Under the pieces are notes generated by a model. That model searched no databases. It saw only the letters and a program-made list of their open reading frames with translations, and had not been told where the DNA came from. Both the position numbers and the translations under genes were made by a program. Of a stretch of 62,472 bases of DNA, positions 35,984-44,698 are shown piece after piece (position 1 is the stretch's first letter; every line of letters starts with the position of its first letter). Source of the stretch: a bacterium. GTDB taxonomy: Bacteria; KSB1; UBA2214. The stretch lies in NCBI GenBank assembly GCA_029560815.1, contig JAKQKF010000019.1, positions 1-62,472 on the forward strand, written 5' to 3'.

Positions 35984-37239
35984 CTCTCTTCGTTCGGTTT
36001 TTTGCTATTGCCGTTTTTATTGTGCTGCTTGCTGCTCATGAGCGACGGCGCACTGGATTTGCCGCCGGGCGACTGGGCGATGTAGAGGATGGTACTCTTG
36101 ACCGAGGTGGCGAAGCGGTCAAAGGCGCGCGTCAGTTCGCCGATCTCGTCCGGCCGGCTGGAATTGAAAAGGGTGTTGATGTGGGCGTTCTTCATGCGTT
36201 CGGCCACCTCCTTGATCGGGGTGGTGATCTTGGTGGCGACCAGAAAGACCAGGCCGGTCATGAGCAGCAGGGCGGCCAGCCCGATCAGGAGCATCGCCCG
36301 GGTAAGCGAGCGGACCCCTGCCAGGGCCTCCTGGCGCGGCACCACAGCGATGAAGCTCCAGTTGCCGGTCTTCATCGGCGAAAAGAAGATCAGGATGGGG
36401 TGGTGGGTCTCGGGATCCTCGGTCTCGATGAAGCCGTCCTCCCCGCGCTGAATCTGCTCCGCCAGCTTGATAAAACCCTCACCGCCGGCTTCGCGCCCGT
36501 ATTCGGTGAGGCTTTTATGGCCGACCAGGCTGCGCTCCTTGTGTGCGATGATAGTGCCCTTGTTGCTGACCATGAAAGCGTAGCCGCTCTCGAAGAGTTT
36601 GATCCTGGTGATCATCTCGGAGAGGTATTCGAGCGAGACGTCGCCGGTGGCGACGCCGGAGAATTTGCCCTCCCGGAGGATGGGGGCGGAGAAGGTGGCC
36701 ATCAGCACGCCGCGATAGAGATAGGGCTCGGTCAGCAGCGAGGTGTGGGTGGCCTTGGGTATCTGATACCAGTCGTCCGTCTGGTAGTTGACCAGCGGTT
36801 CGACCCCGATCTTGCCGCTGATGCGATTCCAGTAAGGCAGGAAGCGGCCGTTGGCGTCGCTGCCCGGGGTGCCGCGAAAGTGGCGGTCGCGGCCGTCGAA
36901 GGCGTTGGGCTCGAAGCCCAGGCTGAGACCGACGAAATTTTCATGACGGATGATGAACTGGCGCAGCATGGCGTTCACTTCCGCCCGGTCACGGGAATGA
37001 TAGTTCTCCATCACCGTCGCCACGGTTTCAACGTACTCCAGTCCGGCGCGCATCTGCACCTGCACCTCGGAGGCGTAGTGGCGCGTCGTCTCCTGGGTTT
37101 GCCTGATGATCGCTTCATTCTGCTGGGAGGTGCTCATGATGATGATCGTCAGGATGAAGAGCATCAGAATGAAGAGCAGTCCCGGAATCAGATAGAAAAG
37201 GATCTCTGTACGGATGGAGTTACGCCATGTTGAGAACAT
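35980..37239 (-). CDS. Membrane receptor with periplasmic Cache domain and HAMP, no output domain
   Basis: 419 residues from ATG 37239 (GAGG five bases upstream). One membrane helix at about 16-38, a large periplasmic double-Cache domain (about 45-300; YWNRISGKIGVEPLVNYQTDDWYQIP, ATFSAPILREGKFSGVATGDVSLE), a second helix at about 312-335 and a HAMP segment (KITTPIKEVAERMKN). The cytoplasmic part ends about 45 residues later in a Lys/Asn/Ser-rich tail, without kinase, methyl-accepting or cyclase domain. It lies between the kinase and the regulator and probably senses a small ligand for the kinase in trans; the ligand is unknown, ethanolamine or a relative being a guess. Confidence 0.82.
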   Translation of the reverse strand: MFSTWRNSIRTEILFYLIPGLLFILMLFILTIIIMSTSQQNEAIIRQTQETTRHYASEVQVQMRAGLEYVETVATVMENYHSRDRAEVNAMLRQFIIRHENFVGLSLGFEPNAFDGRDRHFRGTPGSDANGRFLPYWNRISGKIGVEPLVNYQTDDWYQIPKATHTSLLTEPYLYRGVLMATFSAPILREGKFSGVATGDVSLEYLSEMITRIKLFESGYAFMVSNKGTIIAHKERSLVGHKSLTEYGREAGGEGFIKLAEQIQRGEDGFIETEDPETHHPILIFFSPMKTGNWSFIAVVPRQEALAGVRSLTRAMLLIGLAALLLMTGLVFLVATKITTPIKEVAERMKNAHINTLFNSSRPDEIGELTRAFDRFATSVKSTILYIAQSPGGKSSAPSLMSSKQHNKNGNSKKPNEER

Positions 37240-37271
37240 CCCAACCTCTATGATAGAGTTAAGTCCGGCCT

Positions 37272-38723
37272 CTAATCGCCCTGTTGCACTCCTGTTACGG
37301 GCCGGGAGGTGACCGGCAGCCAAACCTCCACGCTGGTGCCGCTGCCGGGAGTGGATGATATCTTGAGTTCGCCGCCGAAATTCTTGATCAGGTTATAGGA
37401 GATGGAGAGGCCCAGTCCGGTGCCGCCGTGTTCGCGCTTGGTCGTATAAAAGGGATCCATGATGTGCTGCATGTTTTCGTCGGTGATGCCCTCGCCCTCG
37501 TCGGTGACCGAGAGAAGGACGCGCTTGCTGTCGCTCTCCCAACGGGTGACGACACGGATCTTTTCCTGATGGCTGCGCAGAGCCTGACAGGCATTGGTGA
37601 TCAGGTTGACCAGAACCTGTTCGAGATGGACGGAGTTGCCGTGGATTTTGGGCAGATCGGGGGCGCAGTCGAGTTGAAAGTGCCCGGTGCTGCGCAGGAT
37701 GAGGCCGCGCAGGATCTCCACCGAGGCCTCCACCGCCTGGTTGACATCCACCTCGCCGTAGACATGATCGCCGGTTTGGCGGGCGAAATCCTTCAGATGC
37801 TGGACGATCCGTTCGATGCGGATGGCCCCTTCGGTGATTCCCATATAGAGATTGCCGAGGCGGTCGCGGGCGGAGGAGTAGGGCATGCCGGCGATGGCGA
37901 AATCGCCGTTGGCCTCGTAATACTCTTCCACGATCGGCTGGATGTCGTTCCAGGCCTTGCTGAGGACGCGGGCGTTGAGGAGGACGTAGTTATTGGGATT
38001 GTTGATCTCGTGGGCCATGCCCGAAACCAGGACGCCGAGCGAGGCCATCTTGTCCGCCTGGATGAGCTTCTGTTCCTGCAGATGGGCGAACTCTTTCATG
38101 TGTTTCAGTTCGGTGAGATCACGGATATTGGCCAGCAGGAGATCTTTCTCACCGAGCTGGATGCGGCGGAGGAAGACCTCGACATCAAAAACGGAACCAT
38201 CCGAGGGGCGCCGCGCCCGGTAGTGGAAGAGCTGTTCCTCCCCGCGCAGCACCTTTGCCCAGATCTCGGTCAGGGGTTCCGGGGTTTCATCGACAGATAC
38301 GAAGAAATCCTGCACCCATCCGCCGATCATATGCTGGCTGTCGGCCTGAAAAAGATCGAGAGTACTTTGATTGATATCGATGATGGCGCCGGCTGCATTG
38401 TGAATCATCACCGCGTCATAGACGCCGTCGAAGATCATGCGCCGCGCGCGGTCCGAGGAGGCCACCAGACTCTCGGCCTCTTCCCGCCAGCTCAAGGCCA
38501 TCTCGGTCTGGCGCCGCAGCTGGCGCTCCTTGGAGATGACCGAATGGCTGGCGATCACTGCGCAGAGGGTGACAAAAATAATGGTGACGATATGGGATGG
38601 CCACAGGCCCAGGTCGGGCCACCAGGTGCTCTTGATGAATTCGAAGAAGATCAAGACGCCAGCGGTGAGCATGGCGATGATTAGGATCTGGGTGGTTATG
38701 TTTTTGTCATTGTTGACGGACAT
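37272..38723 (-). CDS. Sensor histidine kinase with PAS domain
   Basis: 483 residues. Two membrane helices (about 11-30 and 43-63) with a very short external loop, a coiled stretch, a PAS domain (about 92-215; FDGVYDAVMIHNAAGAIIDIN), then the phosphorylated histidine in LVSGMAHEINNPNNYVL, and the ATPase domain with N box LVNLITNACQAL, VTDEGEGI and GGTGLGLSISYNLIK. The minimal periplasmic part suggests that ligand sensing is left to the Cache protein encoded 33 bases downstream. Its ATG follows a promoter-like sequence so closely that the mRNA may be leaderless; no ribosome-binding site is visible. Confidence 0.92.
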   Translation of the reverse strand: MSVNNDKNITTQILIIAMLTAGVLIFFEFIKSTWWPDLGLWPSHIVTIIFVTLCAVIASHSVISKERQLRRQTEMALSWREEAESLVASSDRARRMIFDGVYDAVMIHNAAGAIIDINQSTLDLFQADSQHMIGGWVQDFFVSVDETPEPLTEIWAKVLRGEEQLFHYRARRPSDGSVFDVEVFLRRIQLGEKDLLLANIRDLTELKHMKEFAHLQEQKLIQADKMASLGVLVSGMAHEINNPNNYVLLNARVLSKAWNDIQPIVEEYYEANGDFAIAGMPYSSARDRLGNLYMGITEGAIRIERIVQHLKDFARQTGDHVYGEVDVNQAVEASVEILRGLILRSTGHFQLDCAPDLPKIHGNSVHLEQVLVNLITNACQALRSHQEKIRVVTRWESDSKRVLLSVTDEGEGITDENMQHIMDPFYTTKREHGGTGLGLSISYNLIKNFGGELKISSTPGSGTSVEVWLPVTSRPVTGVQQGD

Positions 38724-38729
38724 GGTCTG

Positions 38730-38758
38730 AGTATACTAAAAAGTGTCCAACAAAGCAA
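38730..38758 (-). promoter_or_regulatory. Promoter of the sensor gene set, possibly leaderless
   Basis: On the minus strand TTGCTT (38753-38758), a 17-base spacer and TATACT (38730-38735). Only six bases separate the -10 from the ATG, so transcription would begin at or next to the start codon. The -35 abuts the tmRNA terminator tail. Confidence 0.6.
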
Positions 38759-38759
38759 T

Positions 38760-38789
38760 AAAAAAAGCCTTGTCGAACCGACAAGGCTT
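38760..38789 (-). terminator. Rho-independent terminator of tmRNA
   Basis: Perfect 11-bp stem (38765-38775 with 38779-38789), 3-base loop and a run of seven U on the minus strand (38760-38766). It begins one base after the tmRNA CCA end. Confidence 0.92.
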
Positions 38790-38790
38790 G

Positions 38791-39154
38791 TGGTGGAGAC
38801 GGTGGGAGTCGAACCCACGTCCGAAAACCCGGCCATAGCAGCCGCTACATGCTTAGTCTTCTGCTGAATCTCGATCGCATCTAGCGCAGCAGACCAAGCC
38901 GATGCGATCCAGCCCTGTAAGGTTTCGCCTCCGAACCCAGAGCATGTCTGGAGGCTAGCCCGCAGAGATCGACGTTCATCCGCAGCCCCTGCAGGCGCAA
39001 ACCGCGGTGAACGAAGCCGCCTTTAGTTAGGCAGCTAGTGCATACGAATAATCGTCTGCATTTACTTGTTTTCCCGGATGATTAACGAGGAGACCGGGGT
39101 CCTCGGCATGCATCCACTACCACCATGATTCCCGTCGAAACCAGATTCGTCCCC
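38791..39154 (-). ncRNA. ssrA: tmRNA (SsrA)
   Basis: The 5' end GGGGACGAATCTGGTTTCGA and the 3' end with the T-arm GTGGGTTCGACTCCCAC and CCA are typical of one-piece tmRNA. The acceptor strands GGGGAC and GTCTCC pair with a G-U wobble at the third position, the alanyl-tRNA synthetase signal. The tag reading frame on the minus strand starts with GCA at 39059 and encodes ADDYSYALAA followed by TAA (39027-39029); the usual ANDENYALAA is altered in the middle but the ALAA degradation signal is kept. The length of 364 nt is normal. tmRNA rescues stalled ribosomes and marks the products for proteolysis. Confidence 0.96.
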
Positions 39155-39196
39155 ATGTGCAAGTGAAACGATTCCCTGGCGGGATTTGTTCCCCCT

Positions 39197-39225
39197 AATG
39201 TAGATATATTCCTGAAGCTAAGCAA
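39197..39225 (-). promoter_or_regulatory. Candidate tmRNA promoter
   Basis: On the minus strand TTGCTT (39220-39225), 17 bases, TACATT (39197-39202), about 42 bases before the mature 5' end, leaving a short leader to be removed by RNase P. The remaining bases up to 39320 hold no gene. Confidence 0.45.
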
Positions 39226-39320
39226 GCACTTTCATACGCAGCGCAAAAACCTGGTCTGGTCGATGCGGGCTGCTTTCGCCCCTTGCACCGGCCCGGACGC
39301 AGAGGTTGAGCATGAGGCCT

Positions 39321-40568
39321 TTATTCGTAGCGCAGGGCCTCGACCGGATCGATGCGCGCCGCCTTGCGCGCCGGGAAGAGTCCGGCCAGAAGGCCGATGA
39401 GGGCGAGCAGGGAGACCGCGGCTGCCATCACTGCGCTGGAGAGCAGCGGCCGGCCGAGGAACTCCATCGCCCCCTCCCCGGCGGGGATCATCCAGACCAT
39501 TTTGATAATGCCGACGGCGAGCAAAATGCCGGCTATTCCGCCGATGGTTGACATCAGCAGGGACTCGAAGATGATCTGCAGCATGATGTGCCACCGTTTG
39601 GCGCCGACCGCCCGTTTAATGCCGATCTCGCGGGTGCGCTCCTTGACCACCACATACATGATGTTGGCCACCCCGACTCCGGCGATGAGCAGGGTCATGG
39701 CCCCGACCACGCCCAGAAAAATATTGAGGCCGAGAAAGACCTTCTCCTGCTGGGCGACGAACTCGGCCGTATCCCAGACGAAAAGAGCCTTGTCGTCCTT
39801 GGGATCAAAGCGGTACTTGCGGCCGAGGACCCGGAAAATTTCATCCTTGATCCGCTTGCCCTCAAGGGGATTGACCGGCTGAATGATGATGCTGTTGAGG
39901 TAGCGGTGGCCATAGATACTTTGAAAGGTTGAAAAGGGGATGACCGCGCGGCGGTCGTCCGGCCCGTTGTTCATCGAAGTCTGCAGCTTTTTGGGGAGGA
40001 TGCCGACAACGGTGAAGGGGAGCCCGTCCAGCTCGCAGGTTTTTCCGACCGGATTCTCATCCCCGAAGAGCTCTTTGGCGATCGCGCTGCCGAGAAAGAG
40101 TGCACGCCGTTTCTGCTCCTGATCCAGCGCATCGAGGAAACGGCCACCCGCCGCCGGATACATCCGGCGCATGAATTCAAAGTTGGGATAGACCCCCTCG
40201 GTGTAGGTCAGCGCGGTGCGGCTGCCGCTGCGCAGTCTGATGCCGTGCCTGCCCAGCTGGGGGCAGACCTGGCCGACCATCGGGATGCTCTGCCGGAGCA
40301 GCTCCGCATCGGCTTCAGTGAGGCGGATGCGCCGTCCGATCGGCAGGCCCTGGTACTTGATGCTGGTCTGGTTGGCATAGACTGTGATCACCCGGTCAGC
40401 CGCATTGAGCAGGCCTTCGCGCATGCGGAAGCTGAGGCCGGCACCGAACGCCATCAGCAGGATGACCACCATGGTGCCCCAGGTGATGGCGAAAGTGGTC
40501 AAAAAAGCGCGGAGTTTCTGCTTTTTGATGTCCTGAAGAAATTCTCTGACCAGCATCAAAATATGCAT
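39321..40568 (-). CDS. MacB/FtsX-type ABC transporter permease
   Basis: 415 residues with the MacB topology: one helix near the start (about 22-42), a large periplasmic domain (about 45-285, MacB_PCD type) and three C-terminal helices with VKERTREIGIKRAVGAKRWHIMLQ between them. No ATP-binding domain is present. Such permeases pair with an ATPase and a membrane-fusion protein to work as mechanotransmission export systems. It lies 66 bases after a similar permease gene. Substrate unknown. Confidence 0.9.
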   Translation of the reverse strand: MHILMLVREFLQDIKKQKLRAFLTTFAITWGTMVVILLMAFGAGLSFRMREGLLNAADRVITVYANQTSIKYQGLPIGRRIRLTEADAELLRQSIPMVGQVCPQLGRHGIRLRSGSRTALTYTEGVYPNFEFMRRMYPAAGGRFLDALDQEQKRRALFLGSAIAKELFGDENPVGKTCELDGLPFTVVGILPKKLQTSMNNGPDDRRAVIPFSTFQSIYGHRYLNSIIIQPVNPLEGKRIKDEIFRVLGRKYRFDPKDDKALFVWDTAEFVAQQEKVFLGLNIFLGVVGAMTLLIAGVGVANIMYVVVKERTREIGIKRAVGAKRWHIMLQIIFESLLMSTIGGIAGILLAVGIIKMVWMIPAGEGAMEFLGRPLLSSAVMAAAVSLLALIGLLAGLFPARKAARIDPVEALRYE

Positions 40569-40633
40569 GGCGGTGACCTTGCAAAGTGTTCACGATTTCC
40601 GCTCATCCGGCCGCTTGGGCTGAATGGAGGGGC

Positions 40634-41872
40634 TCAGTGGCGCAGGCATTCGATGACGCTGAGCCGGGAGGCCTTGCGCGCCGGGAAAAATCCGGCGATC
40701 ATTCCCACCAGCCCGAGGATGAACATGGTGATGAGGGCCACTTTGACATCGATGGCCGGATCGCCGACAAAGTCCTCATAGGGCATGGCGGCGATGCCCC
40801 TGATGATCAGGGCGGCCAGTATGAAGCCGGCAAGGGCCCCGATGGCAACGATGATGAAAGATTCGAGCAGGAACTGGGTCAGGATATGGGAGCGTCTGGC
40901 GCCGATGGAGCGGCGCACGCCGATCTCCGCGGTCCGCTCCTGAACCACGACATACATGATATTGGCCAGGCCGATGCCCCCGACGGTGAGGGTCATCACT
41001 CCGATCAGGCCCATGAAGAGATTGAAGCCAAGAGAAAAATAATAGATAAATTTGTCCATTTCAGTGGTGTCCCAGATCCCCAGAGCCTGCTTGTCCGCAG
41101 GGTCGAAGCCTTTCTTTTTGCCGAGCACCTCATAGATGCGCTGCTGTGCCAGTTCCGAATCGAGGGGACCGCTGATTTTATAGACGATATTATCGATATA
41201 GCGATGTCCGAACAGCGATTGAAAGGTCGAGGCCGGGATGAAGGCGCGGTCCTGGTCGCGTGAGCTGTAGGAGGAGTTCTGCAGCTTGTGGGCGAGCACG
41301 CCGATGACCAGAAAGGGCGAATCGGCGACAAAAATATATTTGCCGACGGGATTGCTGCCTTCGCCGAAGAGGTATTTGCACAGCTCATCGCCGAGGAATA
41401 TGACCCGTTTGCGCCCTTTCACATCCAGGTCATTGATCCAGCGTCCGCCCGGCTGGACCTGAATGTTGCGCATCTCGGCGTATTCGGGGATGATGCCGGC
41501 AATGTTGGGCTTGTTGACCTGTTCACCATGGCGCAGGGGGGCGTTCCACTTGGCGTATTCCGGGCTGATGCTGCGGATCTCGCGCACTTCGCGGCGCAGC
41601 AGCTCGGCATCCTCCTCCTCGAGGCGGATATACCGGTCGCGGTTGAAGCCCTTCCAGGGCATGCTGGTGCGGCCGGGCCAAAGAATGGCGATGCTTTCGC
41701 CCATTCCGTGCATGCTTTTGCTCAGGGACTTTTGCACGCCGACGCCGAAGGCCAGGAGCACTACAATGCTGACTGTGCCCCAGACAATGCCGAAAAGGGT
41801 CATAAAGGTGCGGCCTTTGTATTGGCGCAGGTAGTAAAAGATCTCTTTGAGGGTTTCAACCAGATGGCTCAT
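40634..41872 (-). CDS. MacB/FtsX-type ABC transporter permease (paralogue)
   Basis: 412 residues, from ATG 41872 with AAGG nine bases upstream (a GTG six bases earlier is the alternative). Same layout as the previous gene: N-terminal helix with RTFMTLFGIVWGTVSIVVLLAFG, periplasmic domain, then three helices with VQERTAEIGVRRSIGARRSHI. The two share the general fold and short motifs but differ in most residues, so they probably form a heterodimer. Confidence 0.9.
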   Translation of the reverse strand: MSHLVETLKEIFYYLRQYKGRTFMTLFGIVWGTVSIVVLLAFGVGVQKSLSKSMHGMGESIAILWPGRTSMPWKGFNRDRYIRLEEEDAELLRREVREIRSISPEYAKWNAPLRHGEQVNKPNIAGIIPEYAEMRNIQVQPGGRWINDLDVKGRKRVIFLGDELCKYLFGEGSNPVGKYIFVADSPFLVIGVLAHKLQNSSYSSRDQDRAFIPASTFQSLFGHRYIDNIVYKISGPLDSELAQQRIYEVLGKKKGFDPADKQALGIWDTTEMDKFIYYFSLGFNLFMGLIGVMTLTVGGIGLANIMYVVVQERTAEIGVRRSIGARRSHILTQFLLESFIIVAIGALAGFILAALIIRGIAAMPYEDFVGDPAIDVKVALITMFILGLVGMIAGFFPARKASRLSVIECLRH

Positions 41873-41924
41873 ATTCACAGGCCTTACTATGGTTTCCTCC
41901 GCTCCGGTCGGGGGCGGTATACGG

Positions 41925-43028
41925 CTAAACGATCGGTTTGACCTTCTTCTCGAGCACCTCCTGCCCCTCCTCCAGGCCGGAGATCACCTCGATATGGATG
42001 GCATCGCTGAGTCCGGTCTGAACGGGGATCTCCTTGCTCTCCTCCGGTCCGGTGCTGATCTGGACGAAGGCCGAGTCGTTGCGGAAAGTGACCACCCGCT
42101 CCGGTATGGCCAGCACCTGCACCTTTTTGTTGATGATGATGGTGGCGTTGGCGGAAAATCCGGCCCGGAGCACGGCGCCGGCCGCGTCATCGATGGTGAT
42201 CTCGACCGGGAAGAGGGTGGTATTCTCCTCCTTGCGCGCCTTGAGTGAAATGAGCGCGACGTGGCCTTTGACGGTCTTGCCCGGCAGTGCGCCGATCGCC
42301 AGTTCGCAGGGCATACCCTCGCTGATCTTGCCGACGTCGATCTCGTCGAGGGTGCCGCGGAAGAGCAGATCCTTCATATCCGCCATCTTCATCAGCTCGG
42401 TGCCGGCCTGATAGGAGGTGAGGGGGACGACCGGGTCGCCGAGGTTGACCGACTTTTGCAGGATGTAGCCGGTGATCGGCGCTCTGACCGTGGTTTCGAT
42501 GGTGTTTTCGGCGATCTGAACGCGCCCCTTTTTAAGCAGCTCGAGACGTTCGCGCGCGATTTTGGCGCGCACCGCGGCCTGGTCGTACTGCTGTTCCAGT
42601 GTCTCGTATTCCTGCTGCGAGATCAGACCCTTCGCTTTGAGCTCCTTCTGGCGCTCCATCTCCCGGTTGAGAGTGGCGAGTTCGATCTCGGCGATCTCCA
42701 CCCCGCGGGTGGTTTCGGCCAGTTCCAGCGGAGTGGGATCGGGACGGACATCGAGCAGGGGGGCGCCGGCCCGGACGTAATCACCGACCTCGACGTAGAG
42801 TTTGCCGACCACGCCGGAGGTTTTGGATTTCACGGCAATTTCGTTCCTGGGCTCGATCGCGCCCACGGCCAGGGCTTTGTCGATGATATCCATGCGGCCG
42901 ACCTTGACTTTCGCCGGCCCCGTCTCCTTGCCGTTCTTTGATCTGGCGCCCAAGGCGACTGCGAGCAGGGCCACTACAGCCGCGGCGGCGATGAGCCAGA
43001 ACCATTTTTTCTTGTTCCGCTTTGTCAT
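41925..43028 (-). CDS. Membrane-fusion (HlyD/MacA-type) protein of an export system
   Basis: 367 residues from ATG 43028. A single N-terminal membrane helix (about 10-29), then a lipoyl-like segment (GVVGKLYVEVGDYVRAGAPLLDV), a long helical hairpin with REMERQKELKAKGLISQQEYETLEQQ, the second lipoyl half (APITGYILQKSVNLGDPVVPL) and beta-barrel domains. This is the periplasmic adaptor of MacAB-like systems. It is the first of three genes; no ATP-binding subunit lies beside it, which is unusual. Confidence 0.9.
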   Translation of the reverse strand: MTKRNKKKWFWLIAAAAVVALLAVALGARSKNGKETGPAKVKVGRMDIIDKALAVGAIEPRNEIAVKSKTSGVVGKLYVEVGDYVRAGAPLLDVRPDPTPLELAETTRGVEIAEIELATLNREMERQKELKAKGLISQQEYETLEQQYDQAAVRAKIARERLELLKKGRVQIAENTIETTVRAPITGYILQKSVNLGDPVVPLTSYQAGTELMKMADMKDLLFRGTLDEIDVGKISEGMPCELAIGALPGKTVKGHVALISLKARKEENTTLFPVEITIDDAAGAVLRAGFSANATIIINKKVQVLAIPERVVTFRNDSAFVQISTGPEESKEIPVQTGLSDAIHIEVISGLEEGQEVLEKKVKPIV

Positions 43029-43133
43029 AACGGGCGACTCCAAAGGATTAGACTGTTATGCCGAGGTTTGTTCTCACGGTTTATACGGCGGGGGGATTTC
43101 ATTTGTTACACTGCGGCGAGAACTGGCGAGGAT

Positions 43134-43164
43134 AAAAAAAGCCCCGCGGCAAAGGCCGCGGGGC
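43134..43164 (-). terminator. Rho-independent terminator of pepD
   Basis: Perfect 10-bp G+C stem (43141-43150 with 43155-43164), 4-base loop and seven U on the minus strand (43134-43140). Confidence 0.92.
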
Positions 43165-43228
43165 GGGGTGAGGCTGGGAGCTTGAGCTGCCGGGGCAGCT
43201 GCGGCTGCGACGGACATGCCCGCCAGGA

Positions 43229-44680
43229 TCAGGCGAGGGTTTCGATGATCTTGAGCAGGTGCTGATAGAATTTGGCCACGCTCTTGACGTTCACCTTCTC
43301 TTCCGGGGAGTGGGGGTGCTTCAGATCCGGACCGAAAGAGATCATGTCCATGCCGGGGAACTTTTCGCCGATGATGCCGCATTCCAGGCCGGCGTGGATG
43401 GCCGAATAGACTGCCTTTTTGCCGGTCACCTCCTTGTAGGTATCCATGGTGACTTTGAGCAGCGGCGAGTCGAGGTTGGGCATCCAGCCGGGATAACCCT
43501 CAGGCTGTTCCACCTTGACCCCGGTCATGTGGGCGATCGCGGCCAGTTTGTCGCGCGTGGCGCGCAAGGCGGCGCTGTTGGAGCTGCGGCTGCTGCAGAG
43601 GATGACCGCCTTGGCGGCGGAGGACTTGATGGCGGCGACGTTATTGGAGGTTTCCACCAGTCCCTTCATGCCGCGGCTCATGGCCAGCGGGCCGTGCGGC
43701 AGGGCGAAGATCAGGCCGAGGAGTGTTTCCATCGACTGAGGCTCGAGCACCTTCGGCACCTTGCCCTTGAGTTCCTCGATGGTCAGCTCGATCTTGTTCT
43801 CGACCGGCTTGAATTCAGTGCGGATCTCCTCGATCGCTTTTTCCAGCCAGCTTTTGGTTTTGCCGAGATCTTTTTTGCGCACAACAATTTCGGCGAAGGC
43901 TTCGCGCGGGATGGCATTGTGTTTATCCCCGCCGTTGAAGCTGACCAGCTCTAATTTAACTTCCCTGGAGAGCTGCCAGAGCAGGCGGTTGAGGATTTTG
44001 ACTGCATTGCCGCGGCCTTCATGAATATCGATGCCGGAGTGGCCGCCGCGCAGGCCGTGGATGTGCAGATAGAGCACCTTGTCGCCCTTGGCCTCAGTGC
44101 GTTTGAGCGGCAGGGCGAGATGGGTGTCGGCGCCGCCGGCGCAGCCGATGGAAAAGTTGCCGAGTTCTTCGCTGTCGAGATTGAGCAGGATGCGGCCATG
44201 CAGGAGGTCAGAGGTCAGGGCGCGGGCGCCGTTGAGACCGCGTTCTTCATCGACGGTAAAGACCGCTTCGAGGGGACCGTGTTTCAGCTTGTCATCCTCG
44301 AGTACAGCCAGGGCGGCGGCAAGACCGATGCCGTTGTCCGCACCGAGGGTCGTGCCGTCGGCGTGGAGCCATTCGCCGTCGAGAAGCAGGGTGATGGGAT
44401 CCTTGTCAAAATTATGCTTCGAGGTGGAGTGTTTCTCGTTGACCATATCGAGATGACCCTGCAGGACGATGCCGGGGGATTTTTCGTGGCCGGGGGTAGC
44501 CTTTTTGTAGATGACCACATTGCCCTCTTTGTCGCGGATCCCCTTCAGGCCGAGATCCTTGGCCACCTTGAGGACATAGTCGCCGGCGGCCTTTTCGTCG
44601 CCGGAGCCGCGCGGGATCTTGCGGATTTCGTCGAAATATTTCCACAGCGATTTGGGTTCGAGATGCGCTACGACAGACAT
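43229..44680 (-). CDS. pepD: PepD-type aminoacyl-histidine dipeptidase (M20 family)
   Basis: 483 residues, normal for PepD. Metal-binding motifs of the M20 family are visible: VLQGHLDMV, TLGADNGIGLAAALAVLED, DEERGLNGA and the late HAGLECGIIGEKFPGMDMISFG. RIPRGSGDEKAAGDYV region near the start is typical. The enzyme splits Xaa-His and other dipeptides with zinc in the cytoplasm. AGGAGGT lies close before the ATG. It follows the asparaginase-like gene by 18 bases, probably in one transcript. Confidence 0.94.
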   Translation of the reverse strand: MSVVAHLEPKSLWKYFDEIRKIPRGSGDEKAAGDYVLKVAKDLGLKGIRDKEGNVVIYKKATPGHEKSPGIVLQGHLDMVNEKHSTSKHNFDKDPITLLLDGEWLHADGTTLGADNGIGLAAALAVLEDDKLKHGPLEAVFTVDEERGLNGARALTSDLLHGRILLNLDSEELGNFSIGCAGGADTHLALPLKRTEAKGDKVLYLHIHGLRGGHSGIDIHEGRGNAVKILNRLLWQLSREVKLELVSFNGGDKHNAIPREAFAEIVVRKKDLGKTKSWLEKAIEEIRTEFKPVENKIELTIEELKGKVPKVLEPQSMETLLGLIFALPHGPLAMSRGMKGLVETSNNVAAIKSSAAKAVILCSSRSSNSAALRATRDKLAAIAHMTGVKVEQPEGYPGWMPNLDSPLLKVTMDTYKEVTGKKAVYSAIHAGLECGIIGEKFPGMDMISFGPDLKHPHSPEEKVNVKSVAKFYQHLLKIIETLA

Positions 44681-44698
44681 GGGACCTCCTGATTAAGG

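Noticed and set aside
34520..36085. 521-residue plus-strand frame opposite the sigma-54 activator
   Set aside because: The minus strand encodes complete receiver, AAA+ and Fis domains; the plus frame is its shadow.
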